Assembly (NCBI RefSeq): GCF_012910805.1
Contig: NZ_WTVK01000029.1
Coordinates: 1 to 64,000, forward strand
Direction: 5' to 3'
Length of the DNA: 64,000 nt
Origin: Aromatoleum evansii
GTDB taxonomy: Bacteria; Pseudomonadota; Gammaproteobacteria; Burkholderiales; Rhodocyclaceae
Numbering within the stretch: position 1 is the first letter of the stretch; each line of letters starts with the position of its first letter. Both the position numbers and the translations under genes were made by a program. The notes beneath the pieces are model-generated. The model was not told the origin of the DNA, made no database searches, and worked only from the letters and a program-made list of their open reading frames with translations. This document shows, one piece after another, positions 1 to 8,185 of this stretch.

Positions 1-384
1 GTGGACGGTTCGGGGGGGGGGAAATTGGAGGGGAGCGTAGTTACAGCAGATACGAACTTCTTTAAGTCTGATTTTTCGCAATTAGTCATTGATCTGTTCT
101 TCAATACCTCGATCATCACTCCATTCCTGCAGGCTGACCCGGCAGCTTTGGTTGCTGGATTTACGCCGCAGTACGGTGGTGCGGTTCCTGGTTTCAGTTT
201 CACCAGCGTTAATGGTTTGGGGGGCGGGACCTGCGATCTTTGTGATTTCCAGTTCCAGGCTGATGCCAACCAATCCTTCTCCGTTGCTGCGGTACCAGAG
301 CCCAATACTCTAGCACTGCTCGGATGTGCATTAGGAGTGGCCGGGTTGATGGGCGGAGTAGGGCGTCGATATCGCCGCGTATGA
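1..384 (+). CDS. PEP-CTERM sorting-domain protein, C-terminal part
   Basis: This is the C-terminal end of an exported protein; the 5' end probably lies outside the window, although a GTG stands at base 1. The last 30 residues have the full PEP-CTERM layout: a Val-Pro-Glu-Pro motif, a hydrophobic stretch rich in Leu, Ala and Gly, and an Arg-rich tail (RRYRRV). In known systems this signal sends the protein to an exosortase (EpsH family) that processes it at the inner membrane for release or surface attachment. No exosortase gene is in the window. The upstream part is Gly/Phe/Asn-rich without a recognised domain, so substrate or function cannot be given. Confidence 0.75.
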   Translation: MDGSGGGKLEGSVVTADTNFFKSDFSQLVIDLFFNTSIITPFLQADPAALVAGFTPQYGGAVPGFSFTSVNGLGGGTCDLCDFQFQADANQSFSVAAVPEPNTLALLGCALGVAGLMGGVGRRYRRV

Positions 385-393
385 TGGATGAAG

Positions 394-420
394 AAAAGGG
401 AGGGGAGCCTCCCTTTTTTT
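394..420 (+). terminator. Rho-independent terminator of the PEP-CTERM gene
   Basis: A six-pair GC stem (398-403 with 408-413, loop GGAG) is flanked by A's on the left and a run of seven T's on the right, ten bases after the stop codon. The T run is also the left flank of the ISL3 element that follows. Confidence 0.75.
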
Positions 421-444
421 GGTTCTTCACGTAATCCGGGGGAA
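421..444 (+). repeat. Left terminal inverted repeat of the ISL3 element
   Basis: It begins GGTTCTTCACG and matches the reverse complement of 3918-3941 (GGTTCATCGCG) at 17 of 24 positions, including the outer five bases and a shared GGGGAA at the inner end. Confidence 0.7.
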
Positions 445-1102
445 GTAGTGGTTGACGGGTCGGAGGTTGGTAGATTGGCAGTCGCCAAACAAACCGATCC
501 CCTTCCTCTTCCCCGTCATGCGAGATGCTATGTTGGACTTGGTCTTCTGGGAAGGCCATGTCGTTGATTCATCCGAGGAGCGCGCCGACGGCTCGCTGCT
601 TCTATCCCTCTCAGAAGATCCTTCGTACAGCCCTCGATGCGGGCGATGCGGCAGTGACTGCGTATTGGTTCATGAGAGGCGACGCCGACAGGTGCGTGAT
701 CGGGACTGGTTCGATCGACGGATCTGGCTGGACGTGCCTATTCGCCGGCTCGACTGCTACCACTGCGGCGCACGCGCGGCCGAGCGCCTGAACTGGCTCG
801 ACGCGGGCGAACGCATCACGCACAGGCTGCGCGCTTGGGTCGATGCCTTCGTACAGATCCTGCCGATTGCCCATGTCGCCGAACTGACAGGCTTGCACTG
901 GCACGCCATCAAGCGCATCGACCGTCGACGTCTGCAGGCCCAATACGGGCACTTCGATGCACGTGGGGTGCGTCGGTTGGTGATGGACGAATTCGCGCTA
1001 CACAAGGGGCACCGCTATGCGACGGTGGTCATGCATGCCGAACGGATGCAGGTACTGTGGGTTGGAGAAGGCAACAGCCGCGAGGCCATCCGGCCGTTTT
1101 TC

Positions 1103-1106
1103 CTAG
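1103..1106. repeat. CTAG target-site duplication, first of three copies
   Basis: CTAG occurs at 1103-1106, 1930-1933 and 3321-3324. These are exactly the left edge of the first inner element, the junction between the two inner elements, and the right edge of the second. A 4-bp CTAG duplication fits IS5-superfamily elements. Three copies show two successive insertions at the same target. Confidence 0.8.
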
Positions 1107-1113
1107 GTTCTGT

Positions 1114-1871
1114 TTACATATAGCGATATAAAATTACCGCGCAAACGATTCGAACGAATGCCATGTAGCTGCATGCGAGCTTGTCGTAGCGTGTGGCGAT
1201 CCGACGGTAATGCTTGATGCGGTTGAAGAAGCGCTCGATCCGGTTTCGCGCCTGGTATGTACAGCGGTCGTACTGCCTGGGCGCGATACGGTTGGAGCGA
1301 GGCGGGATGACCGCTTGCGCACCGGATGCTTCGATACTCATGACCAAAGCGTTGGCGTCGTATCCTTTGTCGGCAACTAGGGCGGCGCACGGCATATCGG
1401 TGATCAAATCGTGCGCACAATCGATGTCGGCGACCTGTCCCGCGCTCAGAATCATGCGCAGCGGTTTGCCCAAGGCGTCGACGGCAAAGTGCAGCTTGGT
1501 CGTCAGACCTCCACGCGAGCGCCCCAGCGCCTGCGGTCCTACTTTTTTTGGGCGCCTGAGGCGTGCTGGTGGGCACGAACGATAGTCGAATCGATGAATA
1601 CCCGCGCCAGATCGCGCTCACCGGCCAGTGCAAGGGCGATCCGGTCCCAGACGCCTGCATCGCGCCAGCGCGCAAAGCGCACATACGTCGAGTGCCAGTT
1701 GCCGAACTCCGGAGGAAGGTCCCGCCACGGACTGCCAGTGCGTGCCAACCAAAGGACCGCCTCGACGAAAAGCCGGTTGTCTTTGGCTGAACGCCCTCTA
1801 TCGCCTGGCTTGCCGGGTAAAAGCCCTTCGATTGTCTGCCGCTGTTCATCCGTCAGTACCATCCGAAGCAT
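1114..1871 (-). CDS. IS5-family (IS427-like) transposase made by -1 frameshifting
   Basis: The first frame (1871 to 1539, 110 residues) holds the N-terminal DNA-binding domain and the first catalytic Asp (FIDSTIVRAH). The second frame (ending at 1114) holds the second Asp (ADKGYDAN) and the Glu with its R/K partner (RNRIERFFNRIKHYRR). The first frame stops directly after an A7G run at 1549-1542; slipping back one base there continues the reading as ...QKKVGPQALG..., giving about 252 residues, normal for the group. It lies antisense to the ISL3 transposase it interrupts. Intact DDE residues suggest a working enzyme. Confidence 0.8.
1542..1549 (-). other. Probable -1 frameshift site of the IS427-like transposase
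   Basis: On the minus strand the sequence is CAAAAAAAGTAG, a seven-A slippery run followed immediately by the zero-frame stop codon. A -1 slip joins the two catalytic parts exactly. The position between the first and second Asp is the usual one in this group. Confidence 0.65.
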
Positions 1872-1933
1872 CCTGATCTACGCCCAAAGATCAGGATGTA
1901 AACACAAATCAGCAAATGTGAACAGCCCCTAGC

Positions 1934-3320
1934 AGGGTGTTGAAAATTAGCTCTTCACCTTCGATTTCCAGCTTGGCTGGCGAAAATCGACTCTGAAAGG
2001 ATCCGACGTGGTTCGCCATGAAGAGGTTTCCAATCGCCTTTCAAGCCGATTCTGCTACCGCAATTGAGCAGCGCTCCCGTCGCTGCAAAGACATCGTTTC
2101 CCATCCAATGCTGCAATCGGAATGGCGCGCGAGCGCCAACGAATTACGGCGCCAACAAATTGCCCAATCGCGTCAGGTTGTACGCGGCGAAATTGAGCAG
2201 GGCATGCGCGCGAATCTTGTCCAGGCCGCGCGCCATCAAACGGCGCAGCGTGCCGATATCCTTCACCCAGCCGAAGGCTTCCTCGATCATCTTTCGCCGA
2301 CGCAAACTGGCCGCGTAGCCTTCGGCGGTCTTGACGCACTGCGGTACTGCGCTGCCTTGCGTCTTGGCGGCAACATGCGGGGCGATGCCCAGTGCCGTCA
2401 GGGCGCCCACGAATTCTGCGGTGTCGTAGCCCCGATCCGCAGCCACGGTCGGCTTGCAGCTCCCGCTCGCCGGTTTGATGCTGCGTTTGGCCATCACCAG
2501 CGCGGCCTCACGTTCGGCCGTCCCGGTGGATGGGGTCGTGTGCACATCGACGATCAGCCCGTGCCGGTTCTCGGCCAGTGCGTGCGTGGTGTAGCTCAGA
2601 AACGCCATGCCGCCGCCCTTGCTCGCCAGCAGGGCGGGACTCGGGGTCCGTGCGCGAAACGTGCGTTGCGTTCGAGCGTTTCTTGCCCCGAAAATCGACC
2701 TCCGGGTCGCGCCCCTGATCCGGTCCGGGCGGTTCATCCGAGCCGTCGCGCGCGGCCATGCTCTTGTGCGACGCCCACGCCCGCAGCAGCGAGCCATCGA
2801 CGCTGAAGTACTCATCCGACACCAGATCGGCCCATTCGGCGATCGCCACCACGCCGCCGAAGAACTCGCGCATCACGCTCTCCTTGAGCAGGCGCTCGCG
2901 GTTGGCCGAGAACGTCGAGTGATCCCAGATCGCCTCGTCCAGCGTCAGCCCGACGAACCAGCGGTACATCATGTTGAAATCGATATGCTCGACCAGCGCG
3001 CGTTCCGAGCGGATAGAAAACAGGCATTGCAGCAGCGAGGCCCGCAGCAATCGTTCCGGCGCAATCGAGGGGCGTCCGCCTCCGGCGTAAAGCGCATCAA
3101 AGTGCGCCGACATCGAGCGCAAAACCAGATCGGCGAGCAACTTCACGCGGCGCAGCGGATGGTCTCGGGGAATTCGATCCTCGAGATTGACATAGCTGAA
3201 CAGGGGGCTCTGTTTATCGTCGGTGCCGCACATCGGAAGAATTGCCGTGATAATGCAGATCGTATTGTAACGTCCGTAAAACCCTTGCCGTTGCTAAAGT
3301 CTTACTAAATCAACAGCCTG
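1934..3320 (-). mobile_element. IS5-family insertion sequence, 1387 bp, transposase frameshifted
   Basis: The terminal inverted repeats are CAGGGTGTTGA at the left and CAGGCTGTTGA read from the right (10 of 11 identical), with CTAG on both sides. The single transposase gene carries a one-base insertion, so this copy is probably unable to move by itself. About 210 bases at its left end (1934-2143) contain no convincing gene. Confidence 0.75.
2144..3233 (-). pseudogene. IS5-family transposase, broken by a +1 frameshift
   Basis: The N-terminal part (from ATG at 3233) has the DUF772-type domain followed by the first catalytic Asp (FSVDGSLLRAW). The C-terminal part, ending at 2144, has the second Asp (AADRGYDTAEF) and the Glu (RRKMIEEAFGWVK). 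The two parts lie in different frames. Near 2632-2640 the minus strand reads GAGTCCCGCCCTGCTG; removing one C joins DPESR to LLASKGGG. No slippery run is present, so this looks like a mutation rather than programmed frameshifting. Confidence 0.75.
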
Positions 3321-4055
3321 CTAGTGCTTGGCGAAGGCAGCTGCCATCACATCGAAGCGGTCGCGATGGATATGAATACCGCCTTCGATCTGGAGGTTCG
3401 CGTGCATTGCCCGAACGCCGAAGTGGTCTACGACCTGTTTCACGTCGTCGCCCGCTTCGGTCGGGAGGTCGTCGACCGGGTGCGGGTCGATCAGGCCAAC
3501 GCCTTGCGCAGCGTCCCTGCACAGCGACAGGTCATAAAGCGCTCTCGCTGGTTGTTGCTGCGCAACCGCGACAACCTCAGCTACGAGCAGGCGGTCAAGC
3601 TTGACGAGTTGCTGGCGGCAAACTTACCTCTGGCCATCGTCTATCTTCTGAAGACGGCATTCAAAGAAGTCTGGTTCGCGCCCACCGTGCGAGAAGAAGG
3701 GGCGCGAAGATGGAAAAACTGGTACCGCCTAGCCATCGACAGCGTGATCGCCTTTGCCAAACGACTGCGCAAGTATCTGCGTGAGAGCCTCGCGTCAGCC
3801 ATCTTCCCGCTTAACACCAGCGTCCTGGAAGGCGTCAATAACCGCATCAAGGTCATCAAACGTATGGCCTACGGCTTCCGCGACTCGGCCTATTTCTTCC
3901 TGAAGATCAAGGCCGCCTTCCCCGGAAAGGCGCGATGAACCTTTTTTTTGGTTGTTGGTGCGATATGGGGAGCTTAAGGTTGACGGGGTAGGTTGGCAGA
4001 GGTCAATTAGTCGGCGTATCTGTCGAAATGTGCGAGCGGTGATCGTGGTGATGCA

Positions 4056-4874
4056 TCAAGGTAATAGCATATCTTCCGCGCCCTCGAGAATGTCGACGAT
4101 GCGCCGGAAGAATCGTGCCGCTTGGGCGCCGGCAATCATGCGGCGGTCAAAGCTAAGGGTTAATATGAAAGTGGGGCAGGCTACGATTTGGCTGTCACGT
4201 ACCACTGCACGTTGCTTTACCAAGCCGAATGAGACGCCAACAGGCCATACCCAGGTTGCGCCGATCGCGTCGACACCATATTTTGCGGGGGAGCTGACTA
4301 CAGCAGCGCCTCCGCGGTACTTAACCCACAATGACGGGAAGAAGCAAGGTAGACGGATCGCGAGAGCCGAAAGCCAGCGGGGCAGTCTCCGGATTGCATT
4401 GCTGAATTCGTTCCATTGCTTGTTGTTTTCCGGTGTTGCAGTCGAGAGAATCTGAAGCCAATCGGAGATTTCATCGAGCGATTGTTCGTTTGCCGAGCGA
4501 AGGATGTCGCAAAATGCAGTTCCTTCCATGCCCGGTTCGCTTCGTTCGACGGCAACCGCCATGTCGCAACGGGAAAAGCGTACGGTCGATGTTCCCAACA
4601 GTAATTGGGGAAATCGCGGGAAGAGGCGCGCATTGGCATAGGGAAAGTCGGCAAGCGCCATGGCCGTGGCCTTGACTACGAAGGCTGTGTATGGCGTTGC
4701 GCGCCGTCCCGGTATTGCGCGGGTTCGAGTGCGAATTGATTCGATCTCTGTTAGATCAATCTCGGCAAAGAAATTAACGCCGACGATGCGTTTTGCCTCG
4801 TACTCGACGATCGCGACGTTCGCATCGGAAAACTTACCGCTCGGGGCTTTGAGGTAGTCGGGGGTGTTTGGCAT
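4056..4874 (-). CDS. 2-oxoacid dehydrogenase E2-like acyltransferase domain, catalytic motif lost
   Basis: The 272-residue protein matches only the catalytic (CAT-like) domain of dihydrolipoamide acyltransferases; there is no lipoyl domain and no E1-binding domain. The C-terminal end has the family hallmark region, but it reads SFDRRMIAGAQAARF where active enzymes have an xxDHRxxDG motif. Both the catalytic His (now Arg) and the Asp (now Ala) are replaced. The genuine E2 reaction is therefore unlikely; it could be a binding or structural protein, or an acyltransferase with a different mechanism. It is the last gene of a four-gene minus-strand operon after an acetyltransferase, a glycosyltransferase and an epimerase. 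Base composition is clearly lower in GC than in the flanking housekeeping genes. Confidence 0.65.
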   Translation of the reverse strand: MPNTPDYLKAPSGKFSDANVAIVEYEAKRIVGVNFFAEIDLTEIESIRTRTRAIPGRRATPYTAFVVKATAMALADFPYANARLFPRFPQLLLGTSTVRFSRCDMAVAVERSEPGMEGTAFCDILRSANEQSLDEISDWLQILSTATPENNKQWNEFSNAIRRLPRWLSALAIRLPCFFPSLWVKYRGGAAVVSSPAKYGVDAIGATWVWPVGVSFGLVKQRAVVRDSQIVACPTFILTLSFDRRMIAGAQAARFFRRIVDILEGAEDMLLP

Positions 4875-4947
4875 CTGACTTCCCTATACGCAGAACTTAG
4901 TCGACGGTCGTTCGCGTCACGTAGGCTGTACGGGGGCGCAATTACGA

Positions 4948-5631
4948 TCAAGCCACGAGCGAACCGAATGAGGTCCGCAGTGGTCGCGCAGGTGTTCCTC
5001 CCCAGACTTCTCCGGCAGGAATAACCGTGCCTTTTGTGACGACCGAACCGATCGCAACGGTGGCTCCATCGGCAATTGTGACGTCTGCAAGGATCACAGC
5101 ATTCGCGCCAATTGTCACGTTATTGCCAATGGTAATGGGGTAGTGGGCCAGATGCTCCCCTTCAATCACGTGAGGAATAAGCAGCGCTCCCTGTCCGACG
5201 ATAGTGTTCGATCCGATGTCGATCATGACGGGGTCAAATAATATTCCACCGCTGTAAGTGTTAGCTCCGAGGCGCGCTCCGAGTGCGATGTAGATCGTCC
5301 GCATCAGGGGAACGGGAACGAGGTTGCTCTTCATGATCGGATAGAACAGGATCAGAAAGAACAACAGATGAACGTGGTAGATGGCTTCGTCAGGCGAATG
5401 GAGAGCAATCTCGCCCTGCGGTAGCGGGCGCAGACGTAAGAATAGTCGATACGTGGCAATCGAAAAGGCGTACAGCAAGCAGAGGAACAATGTCGATACC
5501 AGTATCGACCTGAATTCTTGTGCCCATTTGATCATCGGGAAGACGAGCCATACGCAAAATGACGCAAGCGCTACTGAGATGAGTAATAGAGCGAGAAAGG
5601 TGGCAATCTGGCCGGACGTAATTCTGCGCAT
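4948..5631 (-). CDS. Membrane-anchored hexapeptide-repeat acyltransferase
   Basis: The 227-residue protein has about three hydrophobic N-terminal segments (roughly residues 8-32, 42-62 and 88-100). A left-handed beta-helix domain follows, with repeats such as IGNNVTIGANAV and VTIADGATVAIG, ending in the GGTPARPL motif typical of serine-acetyltransferase-like and sugar O-acetyltransferases. Such enzymes use acetyl-CoA or another acyl-CoA. The membrane anchor suggests that the acceptor is lipid-linked or at the membrane. The conserved active-site His is likely in the HVIEGEHLAHYP stretch. It starts with ATG 51 bases after the glycosyltransferase stop. The substrate cannot be told. Confidence 0.7.
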   Translation of the reverse strand: MRRITSGQIATFLALLLISVALASFCVWLVFPMIKWAQEFRSILVSTLFLCLLYAFSIATYRLFLRLRPLPQGEIALHSPDEAIYHVHLLFFLILFYPIMKSNLVPVPLMRTIYIALGARLGANTYSGGILFDPVMIDIGSNTIVGQGALLIPHVIEGEHLAHYPITIGNNVTIGANAVILADVTIADGATVAIGSVVTKGTVIPAGEVWGGTPARPLRTSFGSLVA

Positions 5632-5681
5632 TGCGACGGAAATCTTGGATGTTAAATATCCGCGGGCTGCTGGGGTAGCGA

Positions 5682-6914
5682 TTAGACGTGAACAGTCTGT
5701 GGAGCTTCCAGTGCGTCATTGATGACGCTCTGAAATTCTATTGAAGCGTCGAAGGTCTTGAAGTCTTCCGCAATGGCCTTGGCTGCCGATGTGTATGCTT
5801 GAGTGTGCAGTAGCGTCAGCGCTGCATTGCGCAATGTTCTTCCGTTCGCTTGGCCAGCTCGCAGCATACGTCCGGCGCCCGCGGCCTCCACGTAGGACAT
5901 GGTGAGAAATTGATCCATGTTGGAGCAGATGCCGAGTACGGGTTTCCCGACGGAAAGCGCTTGATATACGCTGGCGCTGCCACCGTTGCAGATGACCAGG
6001 TTGGCGCGCGCGGCTGCATCGAGGCCGGGAAGGTAGTCAGCTACCCGTGCATTGCCGGGAAAGCGATCCAAGCTGAGTCGTCCCGCGGTTGCGACGAGAA
6101 GATTGGCTTCTACATCTGACATTGCTGCAAGCACCTCTGGTAGGAGTGAGACGAGTCCCGTGGACCCAAGCGTGACGTAAATTGTGGGTTTCGACGCGTT
6201 AACGTCATTCCACCAAGTTGGCTTTGCGATGGCGGGTGACCATATCAGCGGGCCAATATAGCGGTGATAGGTCGGAAGGTCTTGTGTTGGAACAAGTCGC
6301 GGGGTGTCGGCGTATAGAGTCCAATCGCCTTCAGTGTAGAGGTTACGTAGATCGTGGATCGGCTCCAGCCCATAATGAGCGCGCACTTGGTTCATTGGTT
6401 TGGCGTGCAGTTTGAAGATAATCGGCTGCAATAGGCGGAACATCAAACTGGCTAATGGGACGCCCAAAATGTGTGCGCTGCGGTGCTCAGGGAGGGGGAA
6501 AGCGCGTCTTGCGGAATAAGGACTCCAGTGTGCGTTAGTAAGCACAAGGTAACGAGTTTTTCGCAGACGCGCGCTGACGGCAAGCGATAAACGAAAGTCG
6601 CCGATTACGATGTCGGGGTTGAGTTGATCAAGCAATTCGAGATCGTTCTCGACATAAGAGCGCAACTCGGTTGCGGCGTATAGGGGCGCACCAGCTGAAA
6701 GTCTTTGCAAGAAGGTTTCGGGCGTAATGCTTTCGATGCGATGGCGCTGAAACGTCGCGGCGTCTAGGCAGAACGAATATGCGTTGGAACTGGCAAAGTG
6801 GACGTCCCATTCGTCTCGCGGGAGGCAAGAGGCGAGCGTAAGAGGTCGGGTGACGTGCGCCAGTGACACGGCTTCAGCGAAAAACAGAGCGCGGCGTCGC
6901 GCGAGATTTTTCAT
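5682..6914 (-). CDS. GT1-type glycosyltransferase (UGT/MGT-like)
   Basis: This 410-residue protein has the GT-B fold layout of UDP-glycosyltransferases related to macrolide, zeaxanthin and rhamnosyl transferases. The acceptor-binding N-terminal half runs to about residue 225. The C-terminal half contains IYVTLGSTG and the donor-binding signature with VADYLPG and NLVICNGGSASVYQAL (the usual H-x7-G-x5-E signature is modified here). Its ATG overlaps the epimerase stop by one base (TGATG), so the two are translationally coupled. The preceding epimerase probably supplies or changes the sugar donor; the acceptor may be a lipid or small hydrophobic molecule. Confidence 0.75.
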   Translation of the reverse strand: MKNLARRRALFFAEAVSLAHVTRPLTLASCLPRDEWDVHFASSNAYSFCLDAATFQRHRIESITPETFLQRLSAGAPLYAATELRSYVENDLELLDQLNPDIVIGDFRLSLAVSARLRKTRYLVLTNAHWSPYSARRAFPLPEHRSAHILGVPLASLMFRLLQPIIFKLHAKPMNQVRAHYGLEPIHDLRNLYTEGDWTLYADTPRLVPTQDLPTYHRYIGPLIWSPAIAKPTWWNDVNASKPTIYVTLGSTGLVSLLPEVLAAMSDVEANLLVATAGRLSLDRFPGNARVADYLPGLDAAARANLVICNGGSASVYQALSVGKPVLGICSNMDQFLTMSYVEAAGAGRMLRAGQANGRTLRNAALTLLHTQAYTSAAKAIAEDFKTFDASIEFQSVINDALEAPQTVHV

Positions 6915-8050
6915 CAGGATTGTTTGGTGGCTTGGCCGAAGAGACCGTATCGGGTCAGTTCATCCACCGTCTTCTGGTACATATCTACGGCGTCATGACG
7001 CTGCGCCCAAGCGACGAATTCCTGCATGCCCTCAATCAGACCGACACGCGGTTCGTATCCGAGCATCGTATGAGCGCGGCCCAAGTCGGCTACGCAGGCG
7101 TGGATGTCACCCACGCGAAACTCGCCTCGGTCTTCAAAAACGGGGGCCTTTCGGAGGGAGTGAGCTAGGGCGCTTGCGACATCCCCGATTCTGTCGCTCC
7201 GGCCGGTTCCTACATTGATGCAGGTTCCTGGGGTGCAGTTCGCTTCGAGTGCCAACAAATTGGCGGCGACTACATCGGAAATGTGGACGAAATCGCGCTC
7301 TGGGGTCCCCCTCTCGTACAGTGAAATGGGCTTTTCACTGAGTAGTCGACTGTAGAAGATCGAGACAACGCCCGTGTAAGGGTTTCGTAGTGACTGCCGT
7401 GAGCCGAAAACATTGAAATACCGAAGTATGGTTACGGGAAGTCCGAATGTGCGCGCGGCGTACGTGGCAAGATCCTCCTGATGTTTCTTGGTCCACGCGT
7501 ACATCGAGATCGGGTTGAGGGGTCTGTCCTCGGCGGTTGGCTCCGACGTCAATGGGCGATGACATTCGGGGCACAAGACCGCATAGATACCGCGCTCCAT
7601 GTCTTCCCTTCGGCGGGGGGCGGGAAACTGCTTTCCATGGTCCGTGCAGAAATGAGTTCCCTCGCCATAAACTGCCCTGGACGATGCGAGCACTATGCGC
7701 TTTAGGGATGCATCGCTCTTGAGAATGGCTTCGAGTAGCGTCGCCGTGCCCGTAGTATTGGTGTCGGTGTAGTTGTGCATGTCATACATGCTCTGCCCAA
7801 CGCCGGTGAGAGCAGCCAAATGGTATACGGCATCGATACCACCCAGCGCACAGCTTACATTCTCGAGGCTGCGCACGTCGCCCCGAATCGCCTCGACGCG
7901 GGGATCCAAGTACTCCGGAAATGCGCCTGCGGGTCCGTGTATTTGTGGATCTAGGATGTCAAGTATTCGAACTTGATGCCCTGCCGCTAGCAGGGCATCT
8001 GCGGTGTGAGATCCGATGAATCCTGCTCCGCCAGTGATAAGCACGCGCAT
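6914..8050 (-). CDS. NAD-dependent sugar-nucleotide epimerase, dTDP-rhamnose 4-epimerase-like
   Basis: This is an extended short-chain dehydrogenase/reductase of 378 residues. The Rossmann motif GGAGFIGSH is at residues 7-15, and the catalytic YAWTK (Tyr-x3-Lys) is near residue 190. RDFVHISDVV, typical of sugar-nucleotide epimerases, lies in the C-terminal half. Between the central strand and the active Tyr is an insertion with FCTDHG and LCPECHRPL, a Cys/His-rich stretch also known from dTDP-L-rhamnose 4-epimerase-like enzymes. A good ribosome site (GGGAGA) precedes the ATG. It is the first gene of the operon. The exact sugar is an inference. Confidence 0.75.
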   Translation of the reverse strand: MRVLITGGAGFIGSHTADALLAAGHQVRILDILDPQIHGPAGAFPEYLDPRVEAIRGDVRSLENVSCALGGIDAVYHLAALTGVGQSMYDMHNYTDTNTTGTATLLEAILKSDASLKRIVLASSRAVYGEGTHFCTDHGKQFPAPRRREDMERGIYAVLCPECHRPLTSEPTAEDRPLNPISMYAWTKKHQEDLATYAARTFGLPVTILRYFNVFGSRQSLRNPYTGVVSIFYSRLLSEKPISLYERGTPERDFVHISDVVAANLLALEANCTPGTCINVGTGRSDRIGDVASALAHSLRKAPVFEDRGEFRVGDIHACVADLGRAHTMLGYEPRVGLIEGMQEFVAWAQRHDAVDMYQKTVDELTRYGLFGQATKQS

Positions 8051-8185
8051 TGCAAATATCTCCCATTGACCCGCATCCGCGAGTGTCGAAGGTGGTCATC
8101 TGCTCATCAATTCACACTAGCACAATGGCCTCGTTTTTCGCATCGAACTTTGCGGTGGCCCGTCCGTTTATAGCTTCGCGCACTG

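Larger units (their letters stand above)
1107..1929 (-). mobile_element. IS5-family (IS427-like) insertion sequence, 823 bp
   Basis: The ends are short inverted repeats: GTTCTGTTTACAT at the left and, read from the right, GGGCTGTTCACAT (10 of 13 identical). CTAG flanks both sides. The element carries one transposase encoded in two overlapping frames with a run of seven A's at the switch, the usual form of the IS427 group. All catalytic residues are present, so it may still be active. Confidence 0.8.
518..3938 (+). pseudogene. ISL3-family transposase, split into two halves
   Basis: The N-terminal half (518 or 530 to 1105) has the zinc-finger pattern CxxC...CxxC (CGRCG, CYHCG) and a helix-turn-helix region. 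The C-terminal half (3321-3938) has the DDE core, with AVAMDM around the first Asp, YDLFHVV around the second, and an EGVNNRIK-type helix around the Glu. Joining the CTA codon at 1103 to the CTA at 3321 restores one continuous frame reading ...FFLVLGEGS..., a protein of about 400 residues with nothing missing. The gene is therefore broken only by the two nested insertions and is not otherwise decayed. As it stands it cannot make a working transposase. Confidence 0.85.
421..3941 (+). mobile_element. ISL3-family insertion sequence, interrupted by two other IS elements
   Basis: The element is bounded by imperfect 24-bp terminal inverted repeats (421-444 and 3918-3941, 17 of 24 positions matching, both starting GGTTC). 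It carries an ISL3-type transposase gene split at 1103-1106. The flanks are T runs on both sides (413-420 and 3942-3949), fitting the 8-bp target duplication usual for this family, although one of eight bases differs. Without the two internal elements and the extra target copies it would be about 1.3 kb, normal for ISL3. Confidence 0.8.

Noticed and set aside
449-472. Short similarity to 3976-4000 (GGTTGACGGG ... AGGTTGG) as a possible long direct repeat
   Set aside because: Only short patches match, and one copy is inside the ISL3 element beyond its inverted repeat; chance is likely.
2632-2640. Programmed frameshift in the second IS5-family element
   Set aside because: No slippery run, and one extra base explains the break; a plain mutation is simpler.
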